DNA of 64,000 nt from Pseudomonas sp. GV071 (GTDB lineage: Bacteria > Pseudomonadota > Gammaproteobacteria > Pseudomonadales > Pseudomonadaceae), in the NCBI RefSeq assembly GCF_003050835.1, contig NZ_QAOJ01000003.1, positions 398,081 through 462,080 of the forward strand. The letters run 5' to 3'. Position 1 is the first letter of the stretch, and each line of letters begins with the position of its first letter. The notes under the pieces were generated by a model. That model was not told the origin of the DNA, did not search any database, and saw only the letters and a program-made list of their open reading frames with translations. A program made the translations under genes and the position numbers. Shown here one piece after another: positions 17,033-30,224 of this stretch.

Positions 17033-20000
17033 TCAGTTCACCCAGACGCGGGCGTTACGGAACATGCGCATCCAGCCGCCGTCCTCGTCCCACTCTTCCG
17101 GTTTCCACGAGTTCTGCACGGCGCGGAACACGCGTTCCGGGTGCGGCATCATGATGGTCACGCGGCCGTCGCGGCTGGTCAGGCCGGTGATCCCACGCGG
17201 CGAACCGTTGGGGTTGGCCGGGTAGTTTTCGGTGACCTTGCCGTGGTTGTCGATAAAGCGCAGTGACACGCAACCGGACAGATCCGCCTCCAGCAGCGCT
17301 TCCTCGCTTTCGAACTCGGCATGGCCTTCACCGTGGGCGATGGCGATTGGCATGCGCGAACCGGCCATGTCACGCAGGAAGATCGACGCCGACTCCTGCA
17401 CCTGAACCATGGCCACACGGGCTTCGAACTGCTCGGAACGGTTACGCACGAAGTGCGGCCAGAACTCGCTACCCGGAATCAGTTCGTGCAGGTTGGACAT
17501 CATCTGGCAACCGTTGCACACGCCGAGGGTGAAGCTGTCCTTGCGCTCGAAGAAGGCGCTGAAGGCATCACGGGCACGGGTGTTGAACAGCACCGACTTG
17601 GCCCAGCCTTCACCGGCGCCCAGCACGTCGCCGTAGGAGAAGCCACCGCACGCAACCAGGCCTTTGAACGCTTCCAGGCTGACGCGACCGGCGAGGATAT
17701 CGCTCATGTGCACGTCGATGGCGTTGAAGCCGGCGCGGTCGAAGGCCGCGGCCATTTCCACCTGACCGTTGACGCCCTGCTCACGCAGAACCGCCACTTG
17801 CGGACGCACGTTCTTCTTGATGTAGGGCGCCGAGATGTCCTGGTTGACGTCGAAACCCAGTTTGACCGAGAGGCCAGGGTTGGCTTCGTCCAGCAGTACG
17901 TCGTACTCCTGCTCGGCGCACTCGACGTTGTCGCGCAGACGCTGCACCTGGTAGCTGGTGGCCGCCCACTCGCGCTGCAGCAGACGACGCTCGCCAGTGA
18001 ACACCGGCTGGTCGTTGAAGCTGATGTTGATTTCGGCATTGTTCAGCGGCTGACCGATCACGGCCACGCAGTCGCCCAGACCGGCCGCGCTGAATTGCGC
18101 CAGCACTTCCGGGGTGGAGTCCTGACGTACTTGAATCACCGCGCCCAACTCTTCGTTGAACAGCACAGCGGCCAGTTCTTCGCGGTTATGGGCCACGGTG
18201 TCGAGGACGATGTTCAAGCCACAGTGACCGGCGAAAGCCATTTCCAGCACGCTGACCAGCAGGCCACCGTCGGAGCGGTCGTGGTAGGCCAGCAGGTTGC
18301 CGTCGGCGTTCAGGCCCTGGATCACGGCAAAGAAAGCCTTGAGGTCTTCAGCATCGTCGACGTCCGGTGCCTGGCGCGCCAGTTGGCCGTACACCTGGGC
18401 CAGGATCGAGGCGCCCATGCGGTTCTGGCCACGGCCGAGGTCGATCAGAATCAGGTCGGTCTCACCCTTGTCCATGCGCAGTTGCGGGGTCAGGGTTTTA
18501 CGGATGTCGAGCACCGGGGCGAAGCCGGTCACGATCAGCGACAGCGGCGAGGTCACGGACTTGTCGGTGCCCTCTTCGCTCCAGCGGGTTTTCATCGACA
18601 TCGAGTCTTTGCCCACCGGAATGGTGATACCGAGCTCCGGGCAAAGCTCCATACCAACCGCTTTCACGGTGTCGTACAGACGGGCGTCTTCACCCGGGTG
18701 GCCGGCGGCGGACATCCAGTTGGCCGACAGTTTGATGTCGGAAATCTTGCCGATGCGCGAGGCCGCGATGTTGGTCAGGGTTTCGCCAATCGCCATGCGA
18801 CCGGACGCCGGGGCGTTGAGCAGAGCCAGCGGCGTGCGCTCACCCATGGCCATGGCTTCACCGGTGTAGACGTCGAAGCTGGTGGCGGTGACGGCGCAGT
18901 CGGCTACCGGCACTTGCCACGGGCCAACCATCTGGTCGCGGGCAACCAGACCGGTGATGGTGCGGTCGCCGATGGTGATCAGGAAGCTTTTGCTGGCGAC
19001 GGCCGGGTGGTGCAACACGCGCTCAACGGCTTCTTTGAGGTCGAGGCTGGCGGCGTCGAAATCGTCGCCCAGCTCTTGCTCGCGAACGGCCGAACGGTGC
19101 ATGCGCGGGGCTTTGCCCAGCAGTACTTCCAGCGGCATGTCGACGGCGTTGTTGCCGAAATGGCTGTCGGCGACGGTCAGCTGCGGTTCGGCCAGGGCTT
19201 CACCTACCACGGCAAACGGGCAGCGCTCGCGCTCGCAAATAGCTTTGAAGGCTTCAAAGTCGGCGGCATCGACGGCCAGCACGTAACGTTCCTGCGATTC
19301 GTTGCACCAGATCTCGTGCGGGGCCATGCCCGGCTCGTCGTTCGGTACCGCGCGCAGTTCGAAGCGGCCACCACGGCCACCGTCGTTGACCAGTTCCGGG
19401 AAGGCGTTGGACAGACCGCCAGCGCCAACGTCGTGGATAAAGCTGATGGGGTTCTTGTCGCCCAGCTGCCAGCAGCGGTCGATCACTTCCTGGCAACGAC
19501 GCTCCATTTCCGGGTTTTCCCGTTGCACGGAGGCAAAATCCAGGTCGGCCGAGCTGGCGCCAGTGGCCATCGACGAGGCAGCGCCGCCGCCCAGGCCGAT
19601 CAGCATGGCCGGGCCACCGAGAACGATGAGCTTGGAGCCCACGGTAATTTCGGCTTTCTGTACGTGTTCAGCGCGGATGTTGCCCATACCGCCGGCGAGC
19701 ATGATCGGCTTGTGGTAGCCGCGTACTTCGTCGCCATGGGGGGTGCTGATTTTTTGCTCGAAGGTACGGAAGTAACCGGTCAGGGCCGGACGACCGAACT
19801 CGTTGTTGAACGCGGCGCCGCCGAGCGGGCCTTCGATCATGATGTCCAGCGCGGTGACGATGCGCTCAGGCTTGCCGTATGGGGTTTCCCACGGTTGTTC
19901 GAAGCCCGGGATCTGCAGGTTGGACACGGTGAAACCGGTGAGGCCCGCTTTTGGCTTGGCGCCGCGACCGGTAGCACCTTCGTCGCGGATCTCGCCGCCG

Positions 20001-20929
20001 GAACCGGTGGACGCACCGGGGAACGGCGCAATGGCAGTCGGGTGGTTGTGGGTTTCCACCTTCATCAGGATATGCACCGGCTCTTGTACCGCGCCGTACT
20101 GGCGGGTTTCAGAGTTCGGGAAGAAACGCCCGGCGACCGAACCTTCGATCACGGCGGCGTTGTCTTTATAAGCAGAGAGAACGCCTTCGCCGTGCATCTG
20201 GAAGGTGTTCTTGATCATGCCGAACAGGCTTTTTTCCTGGTTCTCGCCGTCGATATCCCAGCTGGCATTGAAGATTTTGTGACGGCAATGCTCGGAGTTG
20301 GCCTGGGCGAACATCATCAGTTCGATGTCGTGCGGGTTGCGCCCCAGTTTTACGAACGCGGCGACTAAATAGTCGATTTCATCGTCAGCCAGGGCCAGAC
20401 CGAGGTCGCTGTTGGCTTGTTCGAGGGCCGCGCGGCCGCCGTTGAGAACGTCCACAGCGGTCAGCGGCTTGGGTTCGGCGTGACTGAACAGACCAGCGGC
20501 CTGTTCCAGGTTGCCGAGCACCAGTTGGGTCATGCGGTCATGCAGCGCGCTCGCGACTTGCTCGGCCTCAGCCTCGCTCAGCTCACCAGCAACGTAGTAG
20601 GCAATGCCGCGTTCCAGGCGCTGGATCTTCGCCAGGCCGCAGTTGCGGGCGATGTCGCTGGCCTTGCTGGACCACGGGGAGATGGTGCCAAAACGCGGCA
20701 GCACCAGGAACAGACGGCCGCTTGGCTCTTGCACCGGCACACTGGGGCCGTACTTGAGCAAGCGGGCGAGCACTTTCTCTTCGTCGCCGGTGAGCAGACC
20801 GGTCACCTCGGCAAAGTGGGCAAACTCGGCGTACACCGCTGTAACAGCGGGGACTTTGGCAGTCAGTTGGTCGAGCAACTTGCCGTGGCGGAAGGCAGAA
20901 AGGGCAGGAGCGCCGCGCAGGATCAACAT
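17033..20929 (-). CDS. purL: Phosphoribosylformylglycinamidine synthase (FGAM synthase)
   Basis: Large single-chain enzyme that converts FGAR, glutamine and ATP to FGAM, the fourth step of purine synthesis. The 1298 residues are the normal gammaproteobacterial length. The synthetase part carries [20 protein letters not shown] and [13 protein letters not shown]; a second half-domain follows. The C-terminal class I glutaminase (about residues 1040-1298) has the nucleophile in [10 protein letters not shown] and the His/Glu pair near [10 protein letters not shown] and MMPHPERV. It is divergent from mltF. No PurR-type operator was recognised by eye in the 166-base gap. Confidence 0.98.
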   Translation of the reverse strand: MLILRGAPALSAFRHGKLLDQLTAKVPAVTAVYAEFAHFAEVTGLLTGDEEKVLARLLKYGPSVPVQEPSGRLFLVLPRFGTISPWSSKASDIARNCGLAKIQRLERGIAYYVAGELSEAEAEQVASALHDRMTQLVLGNLEQAAGLFSHAEPKPLTAVDVLNGGRAALEQANSDLGLALADDEIDYLVAAFVKLGRNPHDIELMMFAQANSEHCRHKIFNASWDIDGENQEKSLFGMIKNTFQMHGEGVLSAYKDNAAVIEGSVAGRFFPNSETRQYGAVQEPVHILMKVETHNHPTAIAPFPGASTGSGGEIRDEGATGRGAKPKAGLTGFTVSNLQIPGFEQPWETPYGKPERIVTALDIMIEGPLGGAAFNNEFGRPALTGYFRTFEQKISTPHGDEVRGYHKPIMLAGGMGNIRAEHVQKAEITVGSKLIVLGGPAMLIGLGGGAASSMATGASSADLDFASVQRENPEMERRCQEVIDRCWQLGDKNPISFIHDVGAGGLSNAFPELVNDGGRGGRFELRAVPNDEPGMAPHEIWCNESQERYVLAVDAADFEAFKAICERERCPFAVVGEALAEPQLTVADSHFGNNAVDMPLEVLLGKAPRMHRSAVREQELGDDFDAASLDLKEAVERVLHHPAVASKSFLITIGDRTITGLVARDQMVGPWQVPVADCAVTATSFDVYTGEAMAMGERTPLALLNAPASGRMAIGETLTNIAASRIGKISDIKLSANWMSAAGHPGEDARLYDTVKAVGMELCPELGITIPVGKDSMSMKTRWSEEGTDKSVTSPLSLIVTGFAPVLDIRKTLTPQLRMDKGETDLILIDLGRGQNRMGASILAQVYGQLARQAPDVDDAEDLKAFFAVIQGLNADGNLLAYHDRSDGGLLVSVLEMAFAGHCGLNIVLDTVAHNREELAAVLFNEELGAVIQVRQDSTPEVLAQFSAAGLGDCVAVIGQPLNNAEINISFNDQPVFTGERRLLQREWAATSYQVQRLRDNVECAEQEYDVLLDEANPGLSVKLGFDVNQDISAPYIKKNVRPQVAVLREQGVNGQVEMAAAFDRAGFNAIDVHMSDILAGRVSLEAFKGLVACGGFSYGDVLGAGEGWAKSVLFNTRARDAFSAFFERKDSFTLGVCNGCQMMSNLHELIPGSEFWPHFVRNRSEQFEARVAMVQVQESASIFLRDMAGSRMPIAIAHGEGHAEFESEEALLEADLSGCVSLRFIDNHGKVTENYPANPNGSPRGITGLTSRDGRVTIMMPHPERVFRAVQNSWKPEEWDEDGGWMRMFRNARVWVN

Positions 20930-21035
20930 CTCGGGGAAAGCCTCGGGAAGGGGGATGCTTTGAGGCCGTGCATTCTAACCCAAAGCTCCCGCCAAGGCAC
21001 TCGTGACGGGGACCCAGTCGACAGTTTTGCGCTAG

Positions 21036-22562
<1,527 letters not shown>

Positions 22563-22570
22563 AACAAGCG

Positions 22571-22633
22571 CATCGCGGCTGAAGCCGCTCCTACGGATTG
22601 TGCGATCTCGCAGGACCGGCTTCAGCCGCGATG
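22571..22633. repeat. REP pair between mltF and tadA
   Basis: Two inverted copies of the Pseudomonas REP palindrome: CATCGCGGCTGAAGCCGC at 22571-22588 and GGCTTCAGCCGCGATG at 22618-22633, 29 bases apart. They sit between convergent genes and may help end transcription from both sides. Confidence 0.85.
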
Positions 22634-22637
22634 TTTT

Positions 22638-23123
22638 TTAATCCGGCTTTGCCCGGCGCTGTTTGAAGAACTCGCTCAACACCGCACTGCACTCCTCTGC
22701 CAAGACCCCACCCTCCACCAGCACCCGGTGGTTAAGAAAGATCTGATCGAAGAACTTGCCGCGGCTCTGCACGATGCCGGCCTTGGGTTCGGTCGCGCCA
22801 AACACCACGCGATTGACCCGCGCATGCACCAGCAAACCGGCGCACATGCTGCACGGTTCCAGAGTCACGTACAGGGTGCTGCCCGGCAGCCGGTAGTTTT
22901 CCACGGCGCTGGCCGCCGCGCGGATGGCGACCATCTCGGCATGGGCGCTGGGGTCATGGGTGGTGATCGGGCAGTTAAAACCGCGCCCGATCACCTCACC
23001 GTCCTGAACCAGCACCGCACCCACCGGCACCTCACCCAGGCTCGCGCCCTGTGCGGCGAGCGCCAGGGCTTCGCGCATAAACTGCGTGTCCTGACTGCGG
23101 TCGATGATCTGCGGTTTTCTCAT
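22638..23123 (-). CDS. tadA: tRNA-specific adenosine deaminase
   Basis: Deaminates A34 of tRNA-Arg(ACG) to inosine. The 161 residues contain the cytidine-deaminase zinc site: HAEMVAI supplies the His ligand and proton-shuttle Glu, PCSMCAGLLVHARV the two Cys. GASLGEVPVGAVLVQDG is the family N-terminal block. It starts 18 bases after the multicopper oxidase gene on the same strand and is likely cotranscribed with it. It is convergent with mltF across a REP pair. Confidence 0.96.
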   Translation of the reverse strand: MRKPQIIDRSQDTQFMREALALAAQGASLGEVPVGAVLVQDGEVIGRGFNCPITTHDPSAHAEMVAIRAAASAVENYRLPGSTLYVTLEPCSMCAGLLVHARVNRVVFGATEPKAGIVQSRGKFFDQIFLNHRVLVEGGVLAEECSAVLSEFFKQRRAKPD

Positions 23124-23141
23124 TGTTTACTCAACCACGCC

Positions 23142-24512
23142 TTACTCAACAAGAATGGAAGCCATCAGGCCGGTTTCCATATGGTCGATCACGTGGCAGT
23201 GAAACATCCACACCCCGGGGTTATCCGCCACCAGCGCCACCCGCGCATTCTCGTTCTTGCCGAGCAGGTAGGTGTCGGTGAAGTACGGAATGATCTTCTT
23301 GCGGTCCGAGCTGAGCACTTTGAAGCTCATGCCGTGCAAGTGGATCGGGTGCTGGTACTGCGCCATGTTGCGGAACTCGAGAATATAGCTCTGCCCCAGC
23401 TTCATCTTGGCGATGGGCCGGTCGGCGCAGGTCTTGTCGTTGATGTCCCAGGCCTTGCCGTTGATCTGCCAGAACGCCGGCGCGCGGCCATTGGTGGTCA
23501 CAGACACGGCACCGACCCATTCGAACTTGAAGTCGAGCACTTCGGCATTCTGCAGATCTGGCTCGGCAATCGGGTTGGCTGGAATCTGCGGCGGCCATTC
23601 GCTGGCCGGCGCCTCTTCGCTGGCCACCGAACGGAAGGTCGCCAGCCGTACCGGGCCGTTGCGCAACGGCAACTCGACGCCCGCTTCCGGCACCTTGATC
23701 GCCAGGCACAAACGCATGCCCGGCCCAATCCAGTATTCCTTGCCGAACAGCCGTGGCTCGATCGGGTTACCGTCCAGCGCGTACAGACGCGCATCGGCGC
23801 CCGGCAGGTTGAGGCGGTAGGTCACGGTGTTGTCGAGGTTGAAAATGCGCAGGCGCACGATCTGCCCGGCCGGCAGATCGATGGTCGGCAAGTGCTCGGC
23901 ATTGATCGTCGAGTAGCTGCCGGCGGTACCGCCACGGGCGGCCTCACGGGGAATGCTGAACGGCGTGAACGCGCCTTCGGCATCGATATGCCAGGTCTTC
24001 AGGCTGAGCGAACGCTCATGGGTGAAACCGGTAGGCTCGCGCTCTTCCACCACCAGCGGGCCCACCAGGCCATGGCCCAGTTGCTGGCTGCTCAACACAT
24101 GCGGGTGGTACCAGTAGTTGCCGGCGTCCGGCGTCTTGAACTGGTAATCGAAATACTCGCCGGGCAACACCGGCAACTGCGACACATAGGGCACACCGTC
24201 CATTTCCAGCGGCAGGCGAATGCCGTGCCAATGGATGGTGGTGGGCTCACTGAGCTTGTTGATAAAACGCACCCGCAGCCACTCACCCTGACGGCTGCGC
24301 AACTCGACGCCCGGCGCCGAACCGTTGTACGCCCAGGCCGGGGTTTTGTGGCCAGCCACCAACTCCAGATCCATGGGCGCGGCGATCAACTCGTAGTCAT
24401 GGGTGGTGCTGCCCAATGGCCGTCCCAGCCAATAACGCACTCCACCGGCACCAAAGCCCACCGCGGTCAAACCGAGCAGGCCACCGAGAATCTGTCGACG
24501 TGTAAAAGACAT
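23142..24512 (-). CDS. cumA: Multicopper oxidase, CumA-like, Tat-exported
   Basis: A 456-residue periplasmic laccase-type oxidase. The N-terminus MSFTRRQILGGLLG is a twin-arginine signal. All copper ligand blocks are present: TIHWHGIRL, NYWYHPH, PIHLHGMSF and MFHCHVIDHMETGLM. The last contains the Cys of the type 1 centre and an axial Met. The position between guaA and tadA is that of P. putida cumA, once linked to Mn(II) oxidation; the true substrate is uncertain. ATG 24512 is preferred to the in-frame GTG at 24524 because GAGGTG is placed as its ribosome site. Confidence 0.9.
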   Translation of the reverse strand: MSFTRRQILGGLLGLTAVGFGAGGVRYWLGRPLGSTTHDYELIAAPMDLELVAGHKTPAWAYNGSAPGVELRSRQGEWLRVRFINKLSEPTTIHWHGIRLPLEMDGVPYVSQLPVLPGEYFDYQFKTPDAGNYWYHPHVLSSQQLGHGLVGPLVVEEREPTGFTHERSLSLKTWHIDAEGAFTPFSIPREAARGGTAGSYSTINAEHLPTIDLPAGQIVRLRIFNLDNTVTYRLNLPGADARLYALDGNPIEPRLFGKEYWIGPGMRLCLAIKVPEAGVELPLRNGPVRLATFRSVASEEAPASEWPPQIPANPIAEPDLQNAEVLDFKFEWVGAVSVTTNGRAPAFWQINGKAWDINDKTCADRPIAKMKLGQSYILEFRNMAQYQHPIHLHGMSFKVLSSDRKKIIPYFTDTYLLGKNENARVALVADNPGVWMFHCHVIDHMETGLMASILVE

Positions 24513-24583
24513 GGGTACAGACACCTCTAGATAGGGGACTTTCTAGAACAACACGCTGGCCCATCAGGCTTGAATTTTTGATA

Positions 24584-24604
24584 GCCGGTCTCTGACGGAC
24601 CGGC
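24584..24604. other. Intergenic hairpin
   Basis: A perfect 7-base stem, GCCGGTC / GACCGGC, with a 7-base loop lies between the cumA start and the guaA end. It has no T-run and may be a fragment of a dispersed palindrome. Confidence 0.5.
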
Positions 24605-24628
24605 TTGCGGGACGAGTCCCTAGTCGTC

Positions 24629-24711
24629 GACCAGGCGGCGTTGCGTCCTCGCTTTAATGCTCACGTACTACAGTACGCTGCGCTTAAAGCTGCGGGGCGC
24701 CTTGCCTGGTC
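24629..24711. repeat. Covarying palindromic element A (downstream of guaA)
   Basis: An 83-base palindrome. The outer stem is GACCAGGC-GGCG with CGCC-TT-GCCTGGTC, the middle stem GCTTTAA / TTAAAGC and the tip CGTAC-TACA-GTACG. It shares AGGCGGCGTTG, ATGCTCA, the TACA loop, CTGCGCTT and CGCCTTGCC with element B at 26406, but the stem bases at the tip differ in a compensating way. It lies 26 bases past the guaA stop. Confidence 0.8.
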
Positions 24712-24736
24712 TTAGCCTAGGAACTCTCGGGGAAAC

Positions 24737-26314
24737 TCACTCCCACTCGATTGTTGCTGGCGGCTTGCTCGACACATCGTAGGTAACCCGCGAGATGCCT
24801 TCGATCTCGTTGATGATCCGGCCGCTGACCGTTTCCAACAACTCATACGGCAGGTGCGCCCAACGGGCGGTCATGAAGTCGATGGTTTCCACCGCGCGCA
24901 GGGCCACGACCCAGGCGTAACGACGGCCGTCACCGACCACGCCTACCGATTTCACCGGTTGGAACACGACGAACGCCTGGCTGACCTTGTGGTACCAGTC
25001 GGCTTTGCGCAGTTCTTCGATAAAGATATGGTCGGCGCGACGCAGCAGGTCGGCGTATTCCTTTTTCACTTCACCGAGGATGCGCACGCCCAGGCCCGGG
25101 CCCGGGAACGGGTGACGGTAGACCATGTCGTACGGCAGGCCGAGTTCCAGGCCCAGACGACGCACTTCGTCCTTGAACAGTTCGCGCAGTGGCTCGACCA
25201 GCTTCAGGTTCATTTCTTCCGGCAGGCCGCCGACGTTGTGGTGCGACTTGATCACGTGGGCCTTGCCGCTCTTGGCGCCAGCCGATTCGATCACGTCCGG
25301 GTAGATAGTGCCCTGGGCCAGGTACTTGATGTTGTCCAGCTTGCAGGACTCGGCATCGAACACGTCGATGAAGGTACGGCCGATGATCTTGCGCTTCTTC
25401 TCCGGGTCGGCTTCGCCGGCCAGGTTGCCCAGGAACTGCTCTTCAGCGTTGGCGCGGATCACTTTGACGCCCATGTTCTCGGCGAACATGGCCATCACTT
25501 GCTCGCCTTCGTGCAAGCGAAGCAGGCCGTTGTCGACGAACACGCAGGTCAGTTGGTCGCCGATGGCCTTGTGCAGCAGCGCCGCAACAACCGAGGAATC
25601 GACACCACCGGACAGCCCGAGCAGTACGTTGTCGGTACCGACCTGGGCACGCACCTGGGCAATGGCGTCTTCAGCGATTTTCGACGGGGTCCACAAGGCT
25701 TCGCAGCCGCAGATGTCGAGGATGAAACGCGAGAGGATACGCCCGCCCTGTTTGGTGTGGGTCACTTCCGGGTGGAACTGCACGCCGTAGTAACGACGGT
25801 CATCGTTGAACATGCCGGCAATCGGGCAGCTCGGGGTGCTGGCCAGGATGTGGAAGTCTTCCGGCATCTTGGTGACCTTGTCACCGTGGCTCATCCACAC
25901 GTCGAGACCGAACAGGCCGTCGGCGTCGACGTGGTCTTCGATGCCATCGAGCAGGCGGCTTTTGCCGACCACATCGACGCGGGCATAACCGAATTCACGC
26001 AGCTCGGAACCTTCGACTTTGCCGCCCAGTTGCTCGGCCATGGTCTGCATGCCGTAGCAGATACCGAAAACCGGCACGCCGAGATCAAACACCGCCTGCG
26101 GGCAACGCGGGCTGTCGGCAACGTGGACCGACTCGGGGCCGCCAGCGAGAATCACGCCCTTGGGCGCGAATTCGCGAATCGCTTCGTCGTCCATGTCGAA
26201 CGGATGCAGCTCGCAGTACACGCCGATCTCGCGCACGCGGCGGGCGATCAGCTGGGTGTACTGGGAACCGAAGTCGAGGATCAGGATGCGGTGAGCGTGA
26301 ATATCGAGGGCCAT
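24737..26314 (-). CDS. guaA: GMP synthase (glutamine-hydrolysing)
   Basis: Converts XMP, glutamine and ATP to GMP. The 525 residues are the normal length. The N-terminal class I glutaminase has its nucleophile Cys in [10 protein letters not shown] and the His/Glu pair in [11 protein letters not shown]. The ATP-pyrophosphatase has the P-loop [15 protein letters not shown] near residue 234. The C-terminal dimerisation domain ends in TIEWE. It follows guaB on the same strand with a 233-base gap holding palindromic element B, so the two may not be simply cotranscribed. Confidence 0.98.
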   Translation of the reverse strand: MALDIHAHRILILDFGSQYTQLIARRVREIGVYCELHPFDMDDEAIREFAPKGVILAGGPESVHVADSPRCPQAVFDLGVPVFGICYGMQTMAEQLGGKVEGSELREFGYARVDVVGKSRLLDGIEDHVDADGLFGLDVWMSHGDKVTKMPEDFHILASTPSCPIAGMFNDDRRYYGVQFHPEVTHTKQGGRILSRFILDICGCEALWTPSKIAEDAIAQVRAQVGTDNVLLGLSGGVDSSVVAALLHKAIGDQLTCVFVDNGLLRLHEGEQVMAMFAENMGVKVIRANAEEQFLGNLAGEADPEKKRKIIGRTFIDVFDAESCKLDNIKYLAQGTIYPDVIESAGAKSGKAHVIKSHHNVGGLPEEMNLKLVEPLRELFKDEVRRLGLELGLPYDMVYRHPFPGPGLGVRILGEVKKEYADLLRRADHIFIEELRKADWYHKVSQAFVVFQPVKSVGVVGDGRRYAWVVALRAVETIDFMTARWAHLPYELLETVSGRIINEIEGISRVTYDVSSKPPATIEWE

Positions 26315-26366
26315 GATTCAGTCTCGTCTAAGTCAATCAGTAACAGTCGTGATTCAGAAACAACTC

Positions 26367-26395
26367 GGGGCTGAATAAAACAGCCCCGGTTTTTT
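26367..26395 (+). terminator. Hairpin with T-run between guaA and guaB
   Basis: GGGGCTG / CAGCCCC with a 7-base loop is followed on the plus strand by GG and a run of T. No plus-strand gene enters it, and on the minus strand, the direction of guaB and guaA, it lacks a T-run. It may be a chance hairpin or part of the neighbouring element. Confidence 0.35.
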
Positions 26396-26405
26396 AATCT
26401 TTTTC

Positions 26406-26547
26406 AAAAATCGATTTGCCACGTCGCGAGCGAAGAAGAGGCAAGGCGGAAGGGAGTGAGAAAGCGCAGTTGGCTGTAGCCAATGAGCATTTCGAACTTC
26501 CTTCCAACGCCGCCTGTTCGAGCGCAGCAGCGGCAAATCGATTTTTT

Positions 26548-26548
<1 letters not shown>
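26406..26548. repeat. Covarying palindromic element B (between guaB and guaA)
   Basis: About 143 bases bounded by the inverted ends AAAAATCGATTTGCC and GGCAAATCGATTTTT. Read on the minus strand it contains AGGCGGCGTTGGAAGG paired with CCTTCCGCCTTGCC and a tip hairpin TTGGC-TACA-GCCAA set between ATGCTCA and CTGCGCTTT. The core is homologous to element A at 24629. One end touches the guaB stop codon. Confidence 0.8.
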
Positions 26549-28095
<1,547 letters not shown>

Positions 28096-28122
28096 TTAGA
28101 TGAAGCAGGAGTTTCTATCGAC

Positions 28123-28189
28123 CTTGTAGGAGCCAGCTTGCTGGCGAAGCTCTTTAGATTGCATTCGCTAGCAAGCTAGCTCCTACAAG
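28123..28189. repeat. REP-like inverted pair upstream of guaB
   Basis: CTTGTAGGAGCCAGCTTGCTGG at its left end (28123 on) is mirrored by CTAGCAAGCTAGCTCCTACAAG at its right end (to 28189). The right arm supplies the TAG stop codon of the zinc-ribbon gene at 28183. Split here: left arm 28123-28146, right arm 28166-28189. Confidence 0.8.
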
Positions 28190-28734
28190 TCCACGACAAC
28201 CTGCCTAACCCCATACCCCAACCGTTCCCCAAACTCTTCTATAAAGGAAGGCACAAACCCCGCCTCCCCCCAGTTATTGAAGATAAAGCCCAGATTGGAA
28301 AACCCGCACGGCTGCAAAAACAGAAAGCCGTTGATGTCATCTTCAAAGCCGCACAGCGGGCAGGTGAAGTTGTCGCTGACCTTGGGCATCCACTCTTCCA
28401 GGCTGTCGAACAGCGCCTCACCGACTTCCTTGCGACACTTGGGGCAGCCGGCTTCTTCGAGGAAGTTCCTGGTCGGCGTATAGATGCAGCGCTTGCTCAC
28501 CACCTCCAGGCCATGCACCGGCCGGCCGAACGGCAAACGCTCCGGGTGCAGGGCGATGCGCTTGGCGCCAGGCGCGATGGCGTAGGCCATGCGGTTGCCT
28601 GTGCGCCCACAGGTACTCAGTTCGGCAGCGACGATATTGCGCTGCACCAGCCAGCGCAGCATCAGCCGCGCCCGCGCCTCATGGTTGGGAAAGGTGGATA
28701 CCTGCGGCACCAGAATCAGTTGTTGCTCAGCCAT
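28183..28734 (-). CDS. Conserved protein of unknown function with zinc-ribbon cysteines
   Basis: A 183-residue protein I cannot assign to a function. It holds AGCPKCRKEVGEALF and NFTCPLCGFEDDI, two CxxC pairs about 30 residues apart, which suggest a zinc ribbon. Other blocks are STCGRTGNRMAYAIAPGAKR and FLQPCGFSNLGFIFNNWGEA. There is no signal peptide or membrane helix. The ATG at 28734 (MAEQQLILVPQ) is chosen over an upstream one that adds five residues. The stop codon lies in a REP-like repeat. Divergent from xseA. Confidence 0.75.
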   Translation of the reverse strand: MAEQQLILVPQVSTFPNHEARARLMLRWLVQRNIVAAELSTCGRTGNRMAYAIAPGAKRIALHPERLPFGRPVHGLEVVSKRCIYTPTRNFLEEAGCPKCRKEVGEALFDSLEEWMPKVSDNFTCPLCGFEDDINGFLFLQPCGFSNLGFIFNNWGEAGFVPSFIEEFGERLGYGVRQVVVDL

Positions 28735-28817
28735 GACCGGCCCCGAAATCAAAACGGCGTGCAGTTTAACAGGCGACGGCTTTGGCTCGCGGCGCGTATG
28801 CCTCTATCATGCCCGCC

Positions 28818-30197
28818 ATGATCAAAGACCCGTTCCAACGCCTCGGCCTCGACCGCGAAGTGCTCACCGTCAGCCAGCTCAACGGCCGCGCCCGTGTGCT
28901 GCTGGAGGATGTGTTCAGCAATATCTGGGTGGAAGGCGAAATCTCCAACCTGGCCAAGCCCGCCTCCGGCCATGTGTATTTCACCCTCAAAGACAGCAAC
29001 GCCCAAGTGCGTTGTGCGCTGTTCCGGCAGAACGCCGCCCGCGTGCGCCAGGCGCTGCGTGATGGCCTGGCCGTGAAGGTGCGCGGCAAGGTGTCGTTGT
29101 TCGAAGGCCGTGGCGACTACCAGCTGATTCTCGACAGCGTGGAGCCCGCCGGCGATGGCGCCCTGCGCCTGGCCTTCGAGGCGCTGAAGGAAAAGCTCAG
29201 CGGCGAAGGCCTGTTTGCCGCCGAGAACAAAGTCGCCCTGCCCGTTCACCCGCAACGCATCGGCATTGTCAGCTCGCCGACCGGCGCGGTGATCCGCGAC
29301 ATCATCAGCGTGTTCCGCCGCCGTGCACCGCAGATCCAGCTGACCCTGATCCCCACCGCCGTACAGGGCCGTGAAGCCACCGGGCAAATCGTCCGCGCCT
29401 TGCAGATTGCCGACCGCCAAGGCTTCGACGCGCTGATCCTGGCCCGTGGCGGCGGTTCGCTGGAAGACCTCTGGTGCTTCAACGAAGAATTGGTGGCGCG
29501 CGCCATTGCCGCCTGCCAGACACCGATCATCAGCGCCGTCGGCCATGAAACCGATGTGTCGATCAGCGACTTCGTGGCCGACGTGCGCGCGCCCACTCCT
29601 TCTGCCGCCGCCGAGCTGCTGGCGCCGGATGCCAATGAGCTGGTGCAGCGCCTGAACAGCCTGCACCGCCGCCTGGTGATGCGCATTCACAACCGCATCG
29701 AGCGCGAACGCCTGCGTCTGGACGGTATCAGCCGTCGCCTGCGCCACCCCGGCGAACGCCTGCGCCAGCAAGCGCAACGTCTCGACGATCTGGACATGCG
29801 CCTGCGCCGCGCCTTCGAGCGCAATCTGCAGCAGCGCCAGGACCGCGTCGCCCGCCTGAATATGCGCCTCGCCGCGCAGCACCCGGGCCGTGCCCTGGCG
29901 TTGCTGCGCCAGCGTCTCGATGGCCTCAGTGAACGTTTGCCGCGCGCCATGCGCGAGGCGCTGAAAGATCGCCGTCAGCAATTGCACACGCAGGCGCAAA
30001 CGCTGAACGCCATCAGCCCTCTGGCGACCCTTGGCCGCGGCTACAGCATTCTGCTCGACGATAAAGGCCAGGCGATTCGCAACGCCGCGCAGACCAGACC
30101 CGGCCAGCGCCTGAAGGCGCGCCTGGGCGAAGGCGAGCTGGAGGTGCGGGTGGAAGACAACCACCTGACCCCGGTGACCCTGTCGCTGCTCGACTGA
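28818..30197 (+). CDS. xseA: Exodeoxyribonuclease VII large subunit
   Basis: Catalytic subunit of the ssDNA exonuclease that acts with many XseB copies. The 459 residues are the usual length. The N-terminal OB-fold (VLTVSQLNGRARVLLEDVF, NIWVEGEISNL) is followed by the catalytic core with LARGGGSLEDLWCFNEE and SAVGHETDVSISDFVADVRA. A long Arg-rich coiled-coil then leads to a C-terminal segment. The ATG at 28818 (MIKDPFQRL) is used; one at 28809 adds three residues. An M23 peptidase gene follows after 27 bases, so an operon is likely. Confidence 0.97.
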   Translation: MIKDPFQRLGLDREVLTVSQLNGRARVLLEDVFSNIWVEGEISNLAKPASGHVYFTLKDSNAQVRCALFRQNAARVRQALRDGLAVKVRGKVSLFEGRGDYQLILDSVEPAGDGALRLAFEALKEKLSGEGLFAAENKVALPVHPQRIGIVSSPTGAVIRDIISVFRRRAPQIQLTLIPTAVQGREATGQIVRALQIADRQGFDALILARGGGSLEDLWCFNEELVARAIAACQTPIISAVGHETDVSISDFVADVRAPTPSAAAELLAPDANELVQRLNSLHRRLVMRIHNRIERERLRLDGISRRLRHPGERLRQQAQRLDDLDMRLRRAFERNLQQRQDRVARLNMRLAAQHPGRALALLRQRLDGLSERLPRAMREALKDRRQQLHTQAQTLNAISPLATLGRGYSILLDDKGQAIRNAAQTRPGQRLKARLGEGELEVRVEDNHLTPVTLSLLD

Positions 30198-30224
30198 CTT
30201 CCCACTTTTTATTCAGGCTTGCCC

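Noticed and set aside
17321..20368. Open frame of 1015 codons antisense to purL
   Set aside because: Low-complexity composition and no motif; purL on the other strand is certain.
28123..28189. CRISPR-like repeats
   Set aside because: Only two inverted arms, no direct repeats with spacers; REP-type palindrome.
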